A stretch of 64,000 bases of DNA from Schaalia sp. JY-X169 (GTDB lineage: Bacteria > Actinomycetota > Actinomycetes > Actinomycetales > Actinomycetaceae). This document shows positions 1 through 8,721 of this stretch, in pieces. A program made the translations under genes and the position numbers. Below the pieces are notes generated by a model. The model saw nothing but the letters and a program-made list of their open reading frames with translations, had not been told where the DNA came from and did no database searches. Within the stretch, counting starts at the first letter, position 1, and each line of letters opens with the position of its first letter. Location: NCBI RefSeq assembly GCF_014069575.1, contig NZ_CP059675.1, forward strand, positions 248,001-312,000, given 5' to 3'.

Positions 1-707
1 TTCGACTGCCGTCGCGGCACCGTGAACTCGAGCCATCGTCGCCGTTCTTTGAGCCGATGAACGGACGAACACAGACGCTGGAAACACGCGCCAAGGGCAA
101 TATCGCAGTGTTGGATCGGCTTGCTATGCCCGAGTTTGTCTCAACACCAGACCTCCTCGAATTCCGCCCAAACGCTACTTGGCTACCACTCCTTACAGAC
201 GCCGCCAAGTGGAGTACGCTGTCGCCTTCGCAACTTGGTGATCGTCTGCCAGTGGTGCTACACGTTCCATCATCGCGGCCCGCACTAAAGGGCTCAAAGC
301 CAATCCATGATGCACTCGTAGCCTTGCAGGAAGAGGGCGTGATTGAGTATCTAGAAGTCAACGGCGTTCCATACGAGTCAATGCCAAGCTACGTTGAGAG
401 AGCTGACATAGTTGTGAACCAGGTCGGCATTGGCGCCTATGGGACTCTCGCTCTTGAATCGATGATCGCGGGCAGGGCCGTTGTGACCCAGGTTTGGCCA
501 TCTGTTCGGGAATATATTCTTGATCAGACGGGGATGAAACTGCCGATTATAGAAGCTAACGCTCGGAGCGTTTATTCTGTGGTGCGGGAAATCGCGCGAA
601 ATCCAACAGCGTACTCATCTGTCGGAGGGGATTCGCGGATTTACGCCAATAAGGTCCACAACATGGAGGTCGTAGCTGGACGTCTAGCACCGTTCCTATT
701 GAGCTGA
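1..707 (+). CDS. Glycosyltransferase, C-terminal part (gene runs off the left edge)
   Basis: The frame is open from base 3, so the ATG at 57 is internal and the gene begins outside the window. The residues before it resemble the middle of the protein at 2663-3901. The visible part matches the C-terminal half of that paralogue, with shared blocks PEFVST.DLLEF, ATWLP, a GAYG segment and an E..AGRAVV-type donor-site segment. It ends with the same LAPFL tail. I infer a GT-B type sugar transferase of the envelope glycan locus; donor and acceptor cannot be read. It converges on the ABC exporter gene downstream. Confidence 0.72.
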   Translation, partial: RLPSRHRELEPSSPFFEPMNGRTQTLETRAKGNIAVLDRLAMPEFVSTPDLLEFRPNATWLPLLTDAAKWSTLSPSQLGDRLPVVLHVPSSRPALKGSKPIHDALVALQEEGVIEYLEVNGVPYESMPSYVERADIVVNQVGIGAYGTLALESMIAGRAVVTQVWPSVREYILDQTGMKLPIIEANARSVYSVVREIARNPTAYSSVGGDSRIYANKVHNMEVVAGRLAPFLLS

Positions 708-738
708 CCAGAGCGGGATTTCCTGTGCGCATGGGGAG

Positions 739-2535
739 CTAGGTGGCATCCGCAACCAGTCCGGCGAGCCTTGCCTGTTCTCTGAACGTCGGCACTTCCC
801 TGACTACCTCATCGAAAGTTCCTGAGGCCAAGAGGAGTCCATCCTCCATAAAGAACAGCTGATCCACGTCCTTAACTGTTGACAGACGGTGCGCAACCGA
901 AATGACAGTTACGTCCCCGTGCAGCGCCCGAATTGCCTTGGAGACTTCGGCTTCGGTCTTCGTATCAAGCGCAGAGGTTGCTTCGTCCATTATCAAGATA
1001 TATGGATCCGAGTAGAGCGCCCGAGCTATACCAAGGCGTTGTCGTTGGCCGCCGGAGAAGCCCATTCCACGCTCGCCTACACCGGCGTCTAGTCCACCGG
1101 GACGCTTCTCGATGGCGTCCCAAAGTTGAGCGCGCTTGAGACATTCAATGACCTTCTCCCGATCGATTGTTCCCTGCCACGTAAGCGCAACATTCTGCGC
1201 CACAGAACCGTCGAAAAGCGACACATCTTGGGGTACATACCCCACGCGGGATCTCCATGCAGCCAGCACGTCGGAAAGTCGCTGATTATCGAGCATGACA
1301 GAACCTTCCTGCGGCTCGAGTAGACCGAGGATAATATCTACCAGAGTTGACTTTCCAGATCCTGATTCTCCAACTAGGCCGACGCGTGTGCCAAGCTTTA
1401 TAGTCATTGAAACGTCGCGTACTGCGGGCTCTTCTCCTGTCGGGTACATGAAGGAAACAGACTTGAGCCGGAGCTCCTGAGGGTCACCGTCAAGGGGTTC
1501 TTTACCCAAGACTTCCCGCTGTGCTTTGTAGTCCTCAGCATCTTCCATGTCTCGAAGCACTGCGCGAATCTGAGCTTGGTTTGCGTTCAGATTATTGTTG
1601 GTTGTCTGCAAGTTGATGAGCGTCGGTATCAGACGCATTGCACCTACGGCAAAGAGGACGACTGCGCTGATTGCCTCGTTCATGTCGTGTGTGAGTACGA
1701 AGGAAATCACGCCGACAAGGAGGAATCCTCCTATGAGGGCCGCGTCCATGACGAACTTGGGAACGGAACCTAAGAACTGGATGTTGGCACGCGCCCGCGC
1801 AGCATGTTTGCGGTTTCTGCGAACTTCCTCAGCTACCTCGTCGAACTTGTTCCTGAGCGTTATCTCCTTTAGAGCGCCGACCATATCCGTCATCAGCGAT
1901 GCAACTTTGTAGCTATAGTCGCGGTTAACACGCCCCGCAACAACGGCCCTCCTCGTCAGTACCGCTGACAGAAGATACGCGATCAAACCCAGATAAACCA
2001 CCGCGATCGCGGCGGTCAAAGGCCGGACCACGGCCAAAGTTACCAGGATTAAAACAGATGATAACAGCGAAGCTGGTAGAGCGATTATTGGAAGGATCAG
2101 GCCCGAGACCACGGCAGACACTCCAACGTCGGCCATTCTCACCAAACGGGAGCTGGTGCGTCCTAGCCGGACGACCCACGGCGCACCAATGTAGGCGTCA
2201 AACAATCTGAGGCCTAGGCCAAGCTCGAATTCTGTGAACTTCCTCGTGGCAGCCCATTGCTGAGCGAGCGAAAGCGCCGACTTCATGAGAATTAGGCACG
2301 AAACAACCAGAATGAGCCAGACGTACCCATCGGGCCCAACTGAAAGATTTACTACGGGTATGTTGATCTCGGAGCCTTGAAGCATCGACGAAAGTGAAAG
2401 TGCCAGGAGCATTAGTGCGGCGACATCCAGAAGTGTCAGGAGGCACGATATAAGTACGTAAATGCGGATGTACCGGGTGGCTCCGGGAGGTAAATACTTC
2501 TGAACCCGTTTGAACTGCACAAAGGCGGCCTTCAT
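739..2535 (-). CDS. MsbA-like ABC exporter, fused membrane and ATPase domains
   Basis: This is a 598-residue half-transporter. Residues 1 to about 330 hold several hydrophobic helices, and the rest is an ATPase domain with Walker A GESGSGKST near residue 390, signature FSGGQRQR near 491, Walker B ILIMDEATS near 517 and a switch histidine in AHRLS. This architecture is typical of exporters and flippases of lipids or lipid-linked oligosaccharides (MsbA, PglK). The locus suggests a lipid-linked glycan substrate, but that is inference. The ATG at 2535 has a GGAG ribosome site just upstream. It sits between two paralogous glycosyltransferase genes and faces the opposite way. Confidence 0.85.
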   Translation of the reverse strand: MKAAFVQFKRVQKYLPPGATRYIRIYVLISCLLTLLDVAALMLLALSLSSMLQGSEINIPVVNLSVGPDGYVWLILVVSCLILMKSALSLAQQWAATRKFTEFELGLGLRLFDAYIGAPWVVRLGRTSSRLVRMADVGVSAVVSGLILPIIALPASLLSSVLILVTLAVVRPLTAAIAVVYLGLIAYLLSAVLTRRAVVAGRVNRDYSYKVASLMTDMVGALKEITLRNKFDEVAEEVRRNRKHAARARANIQFLGSVPKFVMDAALIGGFLLVGVISFVLTHDMNEAISAVVLFAVGAMRLIPTLINLQTTNNNLNANQAQIRAVLRDMEDAEDYKAQREVLGKEPLDGDPQELRLKSVSFMYPTGEEPAVRDVSMTIKLGTRVGLVGESGSGKSTLVDIILGLLEPQEGSVMLDNQRLSDVLAAWRSRVGYVPQDVSLFDGSVAQNVALTWQGTIDREKVIECLKRAQLWDAIEKRPGGLDAGVGERGMGFSGGQRQRLGIARALYSDPYILIMDEATSALDTKTEAEVSKAIRALHGDVTVISVAHRLSTVKDVDQLFFMEDGLLLASGTFDEVVREVPTFREQARLAGLVADAT

Positions 2536-2662
2536 CGCTACTCCTCAGGGTGTTCTTTTCACCCATATCCTAGTGTAGAGGTGTGGGGATGGCCGACTGC
2601 CTAGACTTGGAGATGTTTAGCAAGATGAGCATAGTAACCGGTTGTGAAGAGTTGGTATTCAT

Positions 2663-3901
2663 ATGGTGAATATTCCCGAGAGAGTGGGACGGTCCTTTCG
2701 AAAAGCAGCATGGTCGGGGATGAACATGTTTCCTGAGAGGTTGTGGAGGGCTCGCGCCCCAGAATGGTCGAAGTGGGGCAGCACTGAAGCTAATGGTCTA
2801 CTGCCGCGTCTAGAAGGCGAAGTGCGGCTCCTGATTGGCCCGGCTAACTTTGCAGGGCAGGGCAACCTCTGGGCGCGCGCTGCCGAAATGCTACCGGCGG
2901 TCCAAGCAGTTAGCGTGCAGCCTCGAGCGGTCGGCCCAATTCGATATGAAGCAGACTTGACTGTCAGCCCCCATATGGCGGCACACTCGCGACATTGGGC
3001 CAAGAGGAACCTTGAGTTAGTCAAGGACCAATATACGCATGTGCTCGTGGAGGCTGGCTACCCAGTTTTTGGTGCCGCGTTTGGTAACGACCTGGTCAGT
3101 GAAATCAAAGACCTCAAGAGAGCGGGTTTGACCGTGGGTTACATTGCACATGGCTCAGACGTGCGGAAGCCGGCTGAGCATGCTCAACGGGATCCGTTCT
3201 CACCATTTCTCGACATGGATGCCGAGCTCCTGCGGCACTATGAGCGCAAAGCAGATAGAAACCTGTCGGTGCTGGAGAGCGTTCGAGTCCCAGAGTTTGT
3301 GTCCACAGTTGATCTCTTGGAGTTTTGTCCGGGCGCTACTTGGCTACCGACGCTCGTGGATGACCATCGGTGGTCAACTCGCAAGGGGAGGTTTCTCGCC
3401 TCGCCGGACAGAAAGCGCCCCATGGTACTTCATGCGCCCAGCCAGGTGGGGGTGAAGGGGTCCGCAATGATAGACGCGGTGCTCACGAAACTCGATGTAG
3501 AGGGGGTAGTTGAGTACGTGAGGGTTCAGGGAATACCATCGGCACAAATGCCTGAGCTCGTGGGAGGTGCAGATGTGGTAGTTGACCAGATAGGTACCGG
3601 CGCTTATGGAGTTGCTTCGCTGGAAGCAATGACTTATGGACGTGTCGTTGTTGCGGGGGTTTGGCCCTCCACGAGAGAGTTGCTGAAGTCTGAATTCGGT
3701 CAGGAACTGCCGATTGTTGAGGCAGATCCAAAGACCTTGGAGTCTGTAATTCGCGGGCTTGCGGCAGATCGAGGGAAACGTGCACAGCTAGGAAAGCGGG
3801 GCATTGAGTTTGTGGAGGCAGTTCACTCCCCACAGAAGGTCGCCGAAGTATTAGCGCCATTTCTAGGTGTGCCTATGCAACCGAACTGGAGAGACCGATG
3901 A
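2663..3901 (+). CDS. Glycosyltransferase, GT-B-like
   Basis: A 412-residue protein without membrane segments. The N-terminal half contains HVLVEAGYPVFG and a GYIAHGSDVRKP segment, as in GT4/GT1-like nucleotide-sugar transferases. The C-terminal half has IGTGAYGVASLEAMTYG, a likely donor-binding region. It is a full-length paralogue of the truncated gene at the left edge. Its stop overlaps the next start by four bases (3898-3901), so it heads a tightly packed set of genes running to 7361. No clear Shine-Dalgarno site precedes the ATG at 2663. Sugar specificity is unknown. Confidence 0.75.
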   Translation: MVNIPERVGRSFRKAAWSGMNMFPERLWRARAPEWSKWGSTEANGLLPRLEGEVRLLIGPANFAGQGNLWARAAEMLPAVQAVSVQPRAVGPIRYEADLTVSPHMAAHSRHWAKRNLELVKDQYTHVLVEAGYPVFGAAFGNDLVSEIKDLKRAGLTVGYIAHGSDVRKPAEHAQRDPFSPFLDMDAELLRHYERKADRNLSVLESVRVPEFVSTVDLLEFCPGATWLPTLVDDHRWSTRKGRFLASPDRKRPMVLHAPSQVGVKGSAMIDAVLTKLDVEGVVEYVRVQGIPSAQMPELVGGADVVVDQIGTGAYGVASLEAMTYGRVVVAGVWPSTRELLKSEFGQELPIVEADPKTLESVIRGLAADRGKRAQLGKRGIEFVEAVHSPQKVAEVLAPFLGVPMQPNWRDR

Positions 3902-4968
3902 GACGAATACAGATCGTCATTGGTGTTCACGACGAGCGCCGTCCGGTGCGCAGAGCTATCGAGAGCGTTATATCGGATGAGTTTGCGGATGCCATTGTTG
4001 TGGCCCACGGGATCGATCCAGGTCTGTTGGACGTGCCATTGGACAATCCTCGGGTAACTCTCCTGGAATGCCGCTCAGGTCGAGGTAAGCCGGGGGTTGC
4101 CTATAACTACGGTGTCGAACGATCCTCGGCACCCTTTGTTGGACACCTTGGGTCCGATGATTGGTATAACCCAGGTGCACTAACCGCGATGCTGGAGGCT
4201 GCCTACCGTGACGAGGCTGATTTCGTTTTAGCACCTCTTGGTAAGGCCAAAAGTGAACGAGGGTTGCGTCCCATCACTCTCAGAAGTCAGAATCTCAGTG
4301 GTGAGCGAGACCGGCTCTTTTACAGAACCGCCCCCCTAGGTATTGGGCGTAGGGAAGTCATGAACAATCCCAGATACAAAATGACCGAATCTGTAACGTC
4401 TGGAATGGATCTTCAAGCCAGCGTCGCAATGTGGACTGATGGTTTAAGGATCTCGTACAAATCTATGGATCCCGCCTATGTCGTTGGTTCGGATGCAGCA
4501 GAACGAGTGTCCAGCCGCCGCCGGTCTCTCGAGGAAATTACGGAGGCGCCAAGGCTACTGCTCGAGCAGCGCTGGGTTTGGGAACTGCCAAAGCAACAGC
4601 GATACGGTCTGGCAGTGAAACTACTCAGAAGCAACATGATCGACTATGCAGCTATGTATAGCGCGCATCAAGCGTGGCGCCACGGCGATGAGGTCCTACT
4701 CCGCTGTCTCGTGGATGACATTATGCAACTGTCCGGAGTGGCGATCAGGGCTCTGTCAGCCAATGAAAGCCGAATCATTGATGAGATAAGGAGTGGAAAT
4801 CCAGAGAGCATTCAGCGTGCACTTGCTAGGCGACGGAGCAGTCCTCTGCGGGAGAGGGCACTTCCAAGAAACCCTCTTGATGCGCTCCGCCATGACTCCC
4901 TGCTTCGTCGCGGTTTGGTCACACAGGCGTGGAGGTTTGCCGTGAGGAGAGGTGGAGGACTTGATTAG
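3898..4968 (+). CDS. GT2 family glycosyltransferase
   Basis: A 356-residue protein. The N-terminus (IQIVIGVHDERRPVRRAIES) is a GT2 nucleotide-binding fold, and HLGSDDWYNPGAL carries the metal-binding DD-type motif expected of a GT-A enzyme. The C-terminal 120 residues are helical and basic without a clear membrane span. It is paralogous to the protein at 6258-7361: both share GSDD, an FYR/YYR-APLG.-RRE block and a YV.G.DA..RV block. The two flank the ceramidase-like gene. Presumably it adds one residue of the envelope glycan on the cytoplasmic side; specificity is unknown. Confidence 0.8.
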   Translation: MRRIQIVIGVHDERRPVRRAIESVISDEFADAIVVAHGIDPGLLDVPLDNPRVTLLECRSGRGKPGVAYNYGVERSSAPFVGHLGSDDWYNPGALTAMLEAAYRDEADFVLAPLGKAKSERGLRPITLRSQNLSGERDRLFYRTAPLGIGRREVMNNPRYKMTESVTSGMDLQASVAMWTDGLRISYKSMDPAYVVGSDAAERVSSRRRSLEEITEAPRLLLEQRWVWELPKQQRYGLAVKLLRSNMIDYAAMYSAHQAWRHGDEVLLRCLVDDIMQLSGVAIRALSANESRIIDEIRSGNPESIQRALARRRSSPLRERALPRNPLDALRHDSLLRRGLVTQAWRFAVRRGGGLD

Positions 4969-6265
4969 CTCTCGCAGGGAGGACACCAAAATTCTGGCGT
5001 CCTGGGTGACCCTCGAAGTGAGTCCAACGCGACCTGTAGCACTTGGTTGCCCGCAGGGAACACCCTCGGCTTGGAGCGTGAACGATGCCATTGAGATCAA
5101 CGCGGTGGCACTTTGGGGTCAAGGACCCCAGGTAGTCCTCGTAAGCGTCGATACGCTATATGTCGGAAGTTGGCTGGAGGAGTTGATCGTCTCTGCTCTT
5201 TCACCGGTGCCCCGCGAGAACATCCTCATAGGGGCTTCTCACACGCACTCTGCGCCGATGACGGATCACTCAAAACCGGAATTGGGAGTCCCCGACGAAG
5301 AGCATCTTTCGTCACTCGTCGCTCCCGTCCAGACTTCGATGGCTGAGCTTCTTGATCCAAAGAATTGTCAGTTTGTGACGACGACGGTGTGCTTCGGCCA
5401 TGCCAAGCATTCCATAAGTCGTCGACTGAAGGCCTCAAGACAGGAGCTTGCTGCTGGCTCGGAGACAGTTGTGATGCGCCCGGATTGGCGTGGAACTACC
5501 AACGAACAAGTTCTGATGCTAGAGCTTCGCGACCTTGAGGGAACGGTTCGTGCGGCAGTGTGGAATTACGCCTGCCACCCTGTTGGATTCCCGCTGGGGG
5601 ACACAGTCTCAGCGCACTTCCCTGGCGCGGTGAGGTCCGCGTTGCGCACTAAGTGGGGAGCTGGTACTCCGATTGTGTACTTCCAAGGTTTCTCGGGTGA
5701 TACTAGGCCGCGATCACTGGCAGTCCTGAATACTCCTCGTCGGATTCTTGGGCGCTTCCTCCGACTTCAGAGGCGCAGACCGCCGACATGGCAGCATATT
5801 ACGCTCCAGCAGTATGACGATTGGTTGGAGAGCTTTGTAGCAACAGTGCTGAGGATCTCGGAAAGGCCCAAGGTTGTGGAGGTGACTAGCGCTTTGGCTT
5901 CACGGACAGTCATTCATGGTGAACAGTTTGTGTCGCCGCCGCAGAACGTGTCCTTTCAAGCGATCAAGCTTGGGAAAAGCCTTGCAATCGTCGCAGCCAG
6001 CGCAGAACTGGTTGCAGAGTACGCGGTACCGGTGAGGAGGATGACTCGCTCGGCTCTAGGCTCGCGATGGGTTATGTTGGTCGGATGTATTGATACTCCA
6101 TTCGGATACGCACCAACACGCGCAATGCTTCGTGAGGGGGGGTACGAGGTGTCGGGGTTCTTGGAGCCTTTTGGTCTCGATCGCGTGAACCCTCGAATTG
6201 AGGAGAGTCTTCTTTCTGGTTTTTCCGAGGTCCTAGCAAGCTTGGGAGACAGAACAGATGTCTGA
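4952..6265 (+). CDS. Neutral/alkaline ceramidase-like hydrolase (PF04734-like)
   Basis: A 437-residue protein that resembles the N-terminal domain of neutral/alkaline ceramidases. Supporting segments are ALGCPQGTPS near the start, LIGASHTHSAP (the His-rich zinc-site region), WNYACHPVG and YFQGFSGDTRPR. In ceramidases these segments hold the zinc ligands and active site for amide hydrolysis. No signal peptide or membrane anchor is visible, so a cytoplasmic role is likely, for example deacylation or deacetylation of a lipid or amino sugar (inference). The GTG at 4952 overlaps the upstream gene by 17 bases; a TTG at 4961 is an alternative. It ends 8 bases into the next gene, so the three are co-expressed. 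Confidence 0.72.
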   Translation: MEDLISSRREDTKILASWVTLEVSPTRPVALGCPQGTPSAWSVNDAIEINAVALWGQGPQVVLVSVDTLYVGSWLEELIVSALSPVPRENILIGASHTHSAPMTDHSKPELGVPDEEHLSSLVAPVQTSMAELLDPKNCQFVTTTVCFGHAKHSISRRLKASRQELAAGSETVVMRPDWRGTTNEQVLMLELRDLEGTVRAAVWNYACHPVGFPLGDTVSAHFPGAVRSALRTKWGAGTPIVYFQGFSGDTRPRSLAVLNTPRRILGRFLRLQRRRPPTWQHITLQQYDDWLESFVATVLRISERPKVVEVTSALASRTVIHGEQFVSPPQNVSFQAIKLGKSLAIVAASAELVAEYAVPVRRMTRSALGSRWVMLVGCIDTPFGYAPTRAMLREGGYEVSGFLEPFGLDRVNPRIEESLLSGFSEVLASLGDRTDV

Positions 6266-7361
6266 TGCACAAGCTTATGACGACCAAATTCAAAGAGAGC
6301 ACCCGACGGTCGACGTGATTATTGCCTGTCACTCGACTGCGCGCCCTCTTGCGCGAGCAGTAGCGTCTGTCCTCGATGGAAACGCTAACGCCGCTAGCGT
6401 CACTGTGGTTGCCCACAACATTGCAGTGGACGAGTTGCGTGCGGTCCTTCCACATGCGCATGCCAGTCAAGTGCGTTGGCTTAGCCTCAACGATGGGACC
6501 CACTCTCCTGCAAACCCCTACAACTATGGGACGGCAGGATCCACTAGCGAATGGGTGAGCCTGCTTGGGTCAGACGATTACCTTCAGCCGGGGGCCGTAG
6601 CCGACTGGTTAAGCGTCGCCGCTGACTCGGACGCCGTGATTACCAGGTTAATGCACGACACGGGCGTGGTGGTGAGGACCCCGCCGGTGCGCCCCTTTCA
6701 TCAAGGGCTCCGTGATGCAGTCAGCGACCGCCTCTACTATCGCAGTGCGCCGCTAGGCTTGATGAGGCGCGAGTTCCTCGAGGCCCACGATCTGCGTTGG
6801 GATGCTGATCTAACTTCCGGTGGGGATCTGCGGCTCTCCACCATGCTGTGGTCCTCTGGGAGGGTGGTTACGCAAACCATGGGACCCGGGTACGTGATTG
6901 GGGCGGATGCTGGTGACCGTGTCACTATGAGGCTCGCACCACTTGACGATGAACTGAGCCATGTTGATCGAGCCTGGGGTGAACATGGCTGGGCGCGACG
7001 GCTAACGTTGGGCCAACGAGACGCATTGGCTACAAAGTACTTGAGAATCCATATTTTTGGTGCGGCATACTATCGGGCAGCAGCGAACTGTTGGACTGCT
7101 GAGGACAGACTAACCCTTTCCAGAGCAACGGCTCTGATCCTCCGGCGAGCTCCGCGTGCTGACAGGGCCCTCTCCATCGCAGATCGAAGCCTTCTGGTCG
7201 CTGCGCTGGACACGACAACCCCTGACCACGTCATAAGCCGTTTGGCTTTGGCGCGCCGCCGATTTTACACATTGGCGGCCCTAATCCCCAGAGACTTAAG
7301 TCAGATTTTTAATCGGGAAGCACCACTGAGGTTCATGGCGTCGTCGGCCCTAGTGCGGTGA
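6258..7361 (+). CDS. GT2 family glycosyltransferase
   Basis: A 367-residue GT2 enzyme: VDVIIACHSTARPLARAVAS forms the nucleotide-binding start and LLGSDDYLQPGAV the metal-binding motif. It is clearly paralogous to 3898-4968 over the first 250 residues, including APLGLMRREFLEA and GYVIGADAGDRV. The C-terminal third is more divergent. The ATG lies inside the 3' end of the ceramidase-like gene (8-base overlap), which places it in the same operon. The pair may add successive residues of one repeat unit; this is inference. Confidence 0.8.
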   Translation: MSDAQAYDDQIQREHPTVDVIIACHSTARPLARAVASVLDGNANAASVTVVAHNIAVDELRAVLPHAHASQVRWLSLNDGTHSPANPYNYGTAGSTSEWVSLLGSDDYLQPGAVADWLSVAADSDAVITRLMHDTGVVVRTPPVRPFHQGLRDAVSDRLYYRSAPLGLMRREFLEAHDLRWDADLTSGGDLRLSTMLWSSGRVVTQTMGPGYVIGADAGDRVTMRLAPLDDELSHVDRAWGEHGWARRLTLGQRDALATKYLRIHIFGAAYYRAAANCWTAEDRLTLSRATALILRRAPRADRALSIADRSLLVAALDTTTPDHVISRLALARRRFYTLAALIPRDLSQIFNREAPLRFMASSALVR

Positions 7362-7407
7362 GAATGAAGCAGTACTCGAAAGAGCATTCAATGCTGGAAG
7401 TTGATTA

Positions 7408-8721
7408 GTGTGCAGTCAACAAGTTGAGGAGCTATTACCATTTGAGGTGGACGAAGTGGAGGAACACTTGACAGCCCCGAACAGAAAGCCACTGGCGCGA
7501 GATTTTCGTGTGGTGATGACCAGTCGGATATTCCTCCCCGAACCTGCCGCAGCATCCTTCCGGCTGGGGGCGGTGTACGAAGCCCTCGTCGAAGAAGGCG
7601 CTGAAGTGACTGTTCTGACAACCGAGCCGGCTCTGACTCCTGAGATGGTCTTGACCGCGGAGTCGCCTCAGATCAAACGCTGGCCTGTACTGAGGGATAA
7701 GACAGGCTATGTGCGAGGCTATCTGCCCTACATGTCATTCGACATCCCACTGTTTTTCCGGTTGCTTGCAGAGCGTAGACCCGATGTGATCTTGGTGGAG
7801 CCGCCTCCGACAACCGGCGCAGTCACCCGTGTCGTTGCTGCGCTGAAACGAGTTCCATATGTTTGGTACGCCGCTGACATCTGGTCGGATGCTACTGAAA
7901 TCACCGGAGCTCCAAAACCAGTTGTAAGCATGCTTCGTTTTATTGAGAAGTTTTCGATTCGTGGAGCGGCTGGAATTATCGCTGTCAGTGACGGGGTCGG
8001 CAAGCGCGTGGCGGAGCTGGGGGGAAAGAACATTCGCGTCATCCCAAATGGGATTGACACGGATGTTTACACGACTCGTGTGGAGCCACTTGAGGCTGGT
8101 GAGTTAGCAGAGTCGGGAATCGTCTCCCCCTACCTGATCTATGCAGGTACAGCCTCGGAGTGGCAGGGGGCCAGCATCTTTGCAGAGGCAATGCGAAGCA
8201 TCGCTTCCGCAGAAACTAAGCTACAAGTGGTATTTGTGGGTCAGGGAACCGAATGGGACTCGATTCAGAAGATCTCTGCCGAACTCCAGGCAACATACGG
8301 TAGAGACGTGATCATTCAGGTTCCACCTGTCTCACCATTGCGAGTAGCTGAACTCCTTGCGGGTGCTGAGGGTGCTCTGGTTTCAATCGTGCCTGGGCAA
8401 GGATATGACTTTGCGTACCCGACGAAGGTTCTCGCGGCGCTTGCTTCCGGTAAGCCAGTCGTATTTGCAGGAACAGGGCCTGCGGCATCCGACATTGAGT
8501 CGCTTGGCCTTGGCATCGTGACCGACTATGACCCGATCAAGGTAGCGGACGCAATGACTCGACTTGCGCCTCGTTCGGCGATGCTGTTTAGTCCTGAACG
8601 CCTTCGTTCCTGGGTGATCGATAACAAGTCGATGCGGGCAATGGGCACGCGAGCCGCCGACTTCATCCTTTCAACTGCGAAATGCGGCGCATCACCGCAG
8701 GTAGGGAGATTCGTCAAGTGA
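7408..8721 (+). CDS. GT4 family glycosyltransferase
   Basis: A 437-residue enzyme with a two-domain GT-B layout. The N-terminal domain begins at about residue 33 (FRVVMTSRIFLPEPAAASFR) and contains WYAADIWSD, typical of WbuB-like GT4 enzymes. The C-terminal domain has VIPNGIDTDVY, LIYAGTASEWQG and ALASGKPVVFAG, the usual donor-binding elements. Translation is drawn from the GTG at 7408, but the first 32 residues are unusual and a downstream GTG near 7450 is possible. Its stop overlaps the next start (GTGA, 8718-8721), so both GT4 genes are translationally coupled. Confidence 0.85.
   Translation: MCSQQVEELLPFEVDEVEEHLTAPNRKPLARDFRVVMTSRIFLPEPAAASFRLGAVYEALVEEGAEVTVLTTEPALTPEMVLTAESPQIKRWPVLRDKTGYVRGYLPYMSFDIPLFFRLLAERRPDVILVEPPPTTGAVTRVVAALKRVPYVWYAADIWSDATEITGAPKPVVSMLRFIEKFSIRGAAGIIAVSDGVGKRVAELGGKNIRVIPNGIDTDVYTTRVEPLEAGELAESGIVSPYLIYAGTASEWQGASIFAEAMRSIASAETKLQVVFVGQGTEWDSIQKISAELQATYGRDVIIQVPPVSPLRVAELLAGAEGALVSIVPGQGYDFAYPTKVLAALASGKPVVFAGTGPAASDIESLGLGIVTDYDPIKVADAMTRLAPRSAMLFSPERLRSWVIDNKSMRAMGTRAADFILSTAKCGASPQVGRFVK

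Noticed and set aside
8682-8717. Earlier ATG start for the second GT4 gene
   Set aside because: It would overlap the upstream gene by 40 bases. The GTG at 8718 gives the family-typical N-terminus and the usual 4-base overlap.
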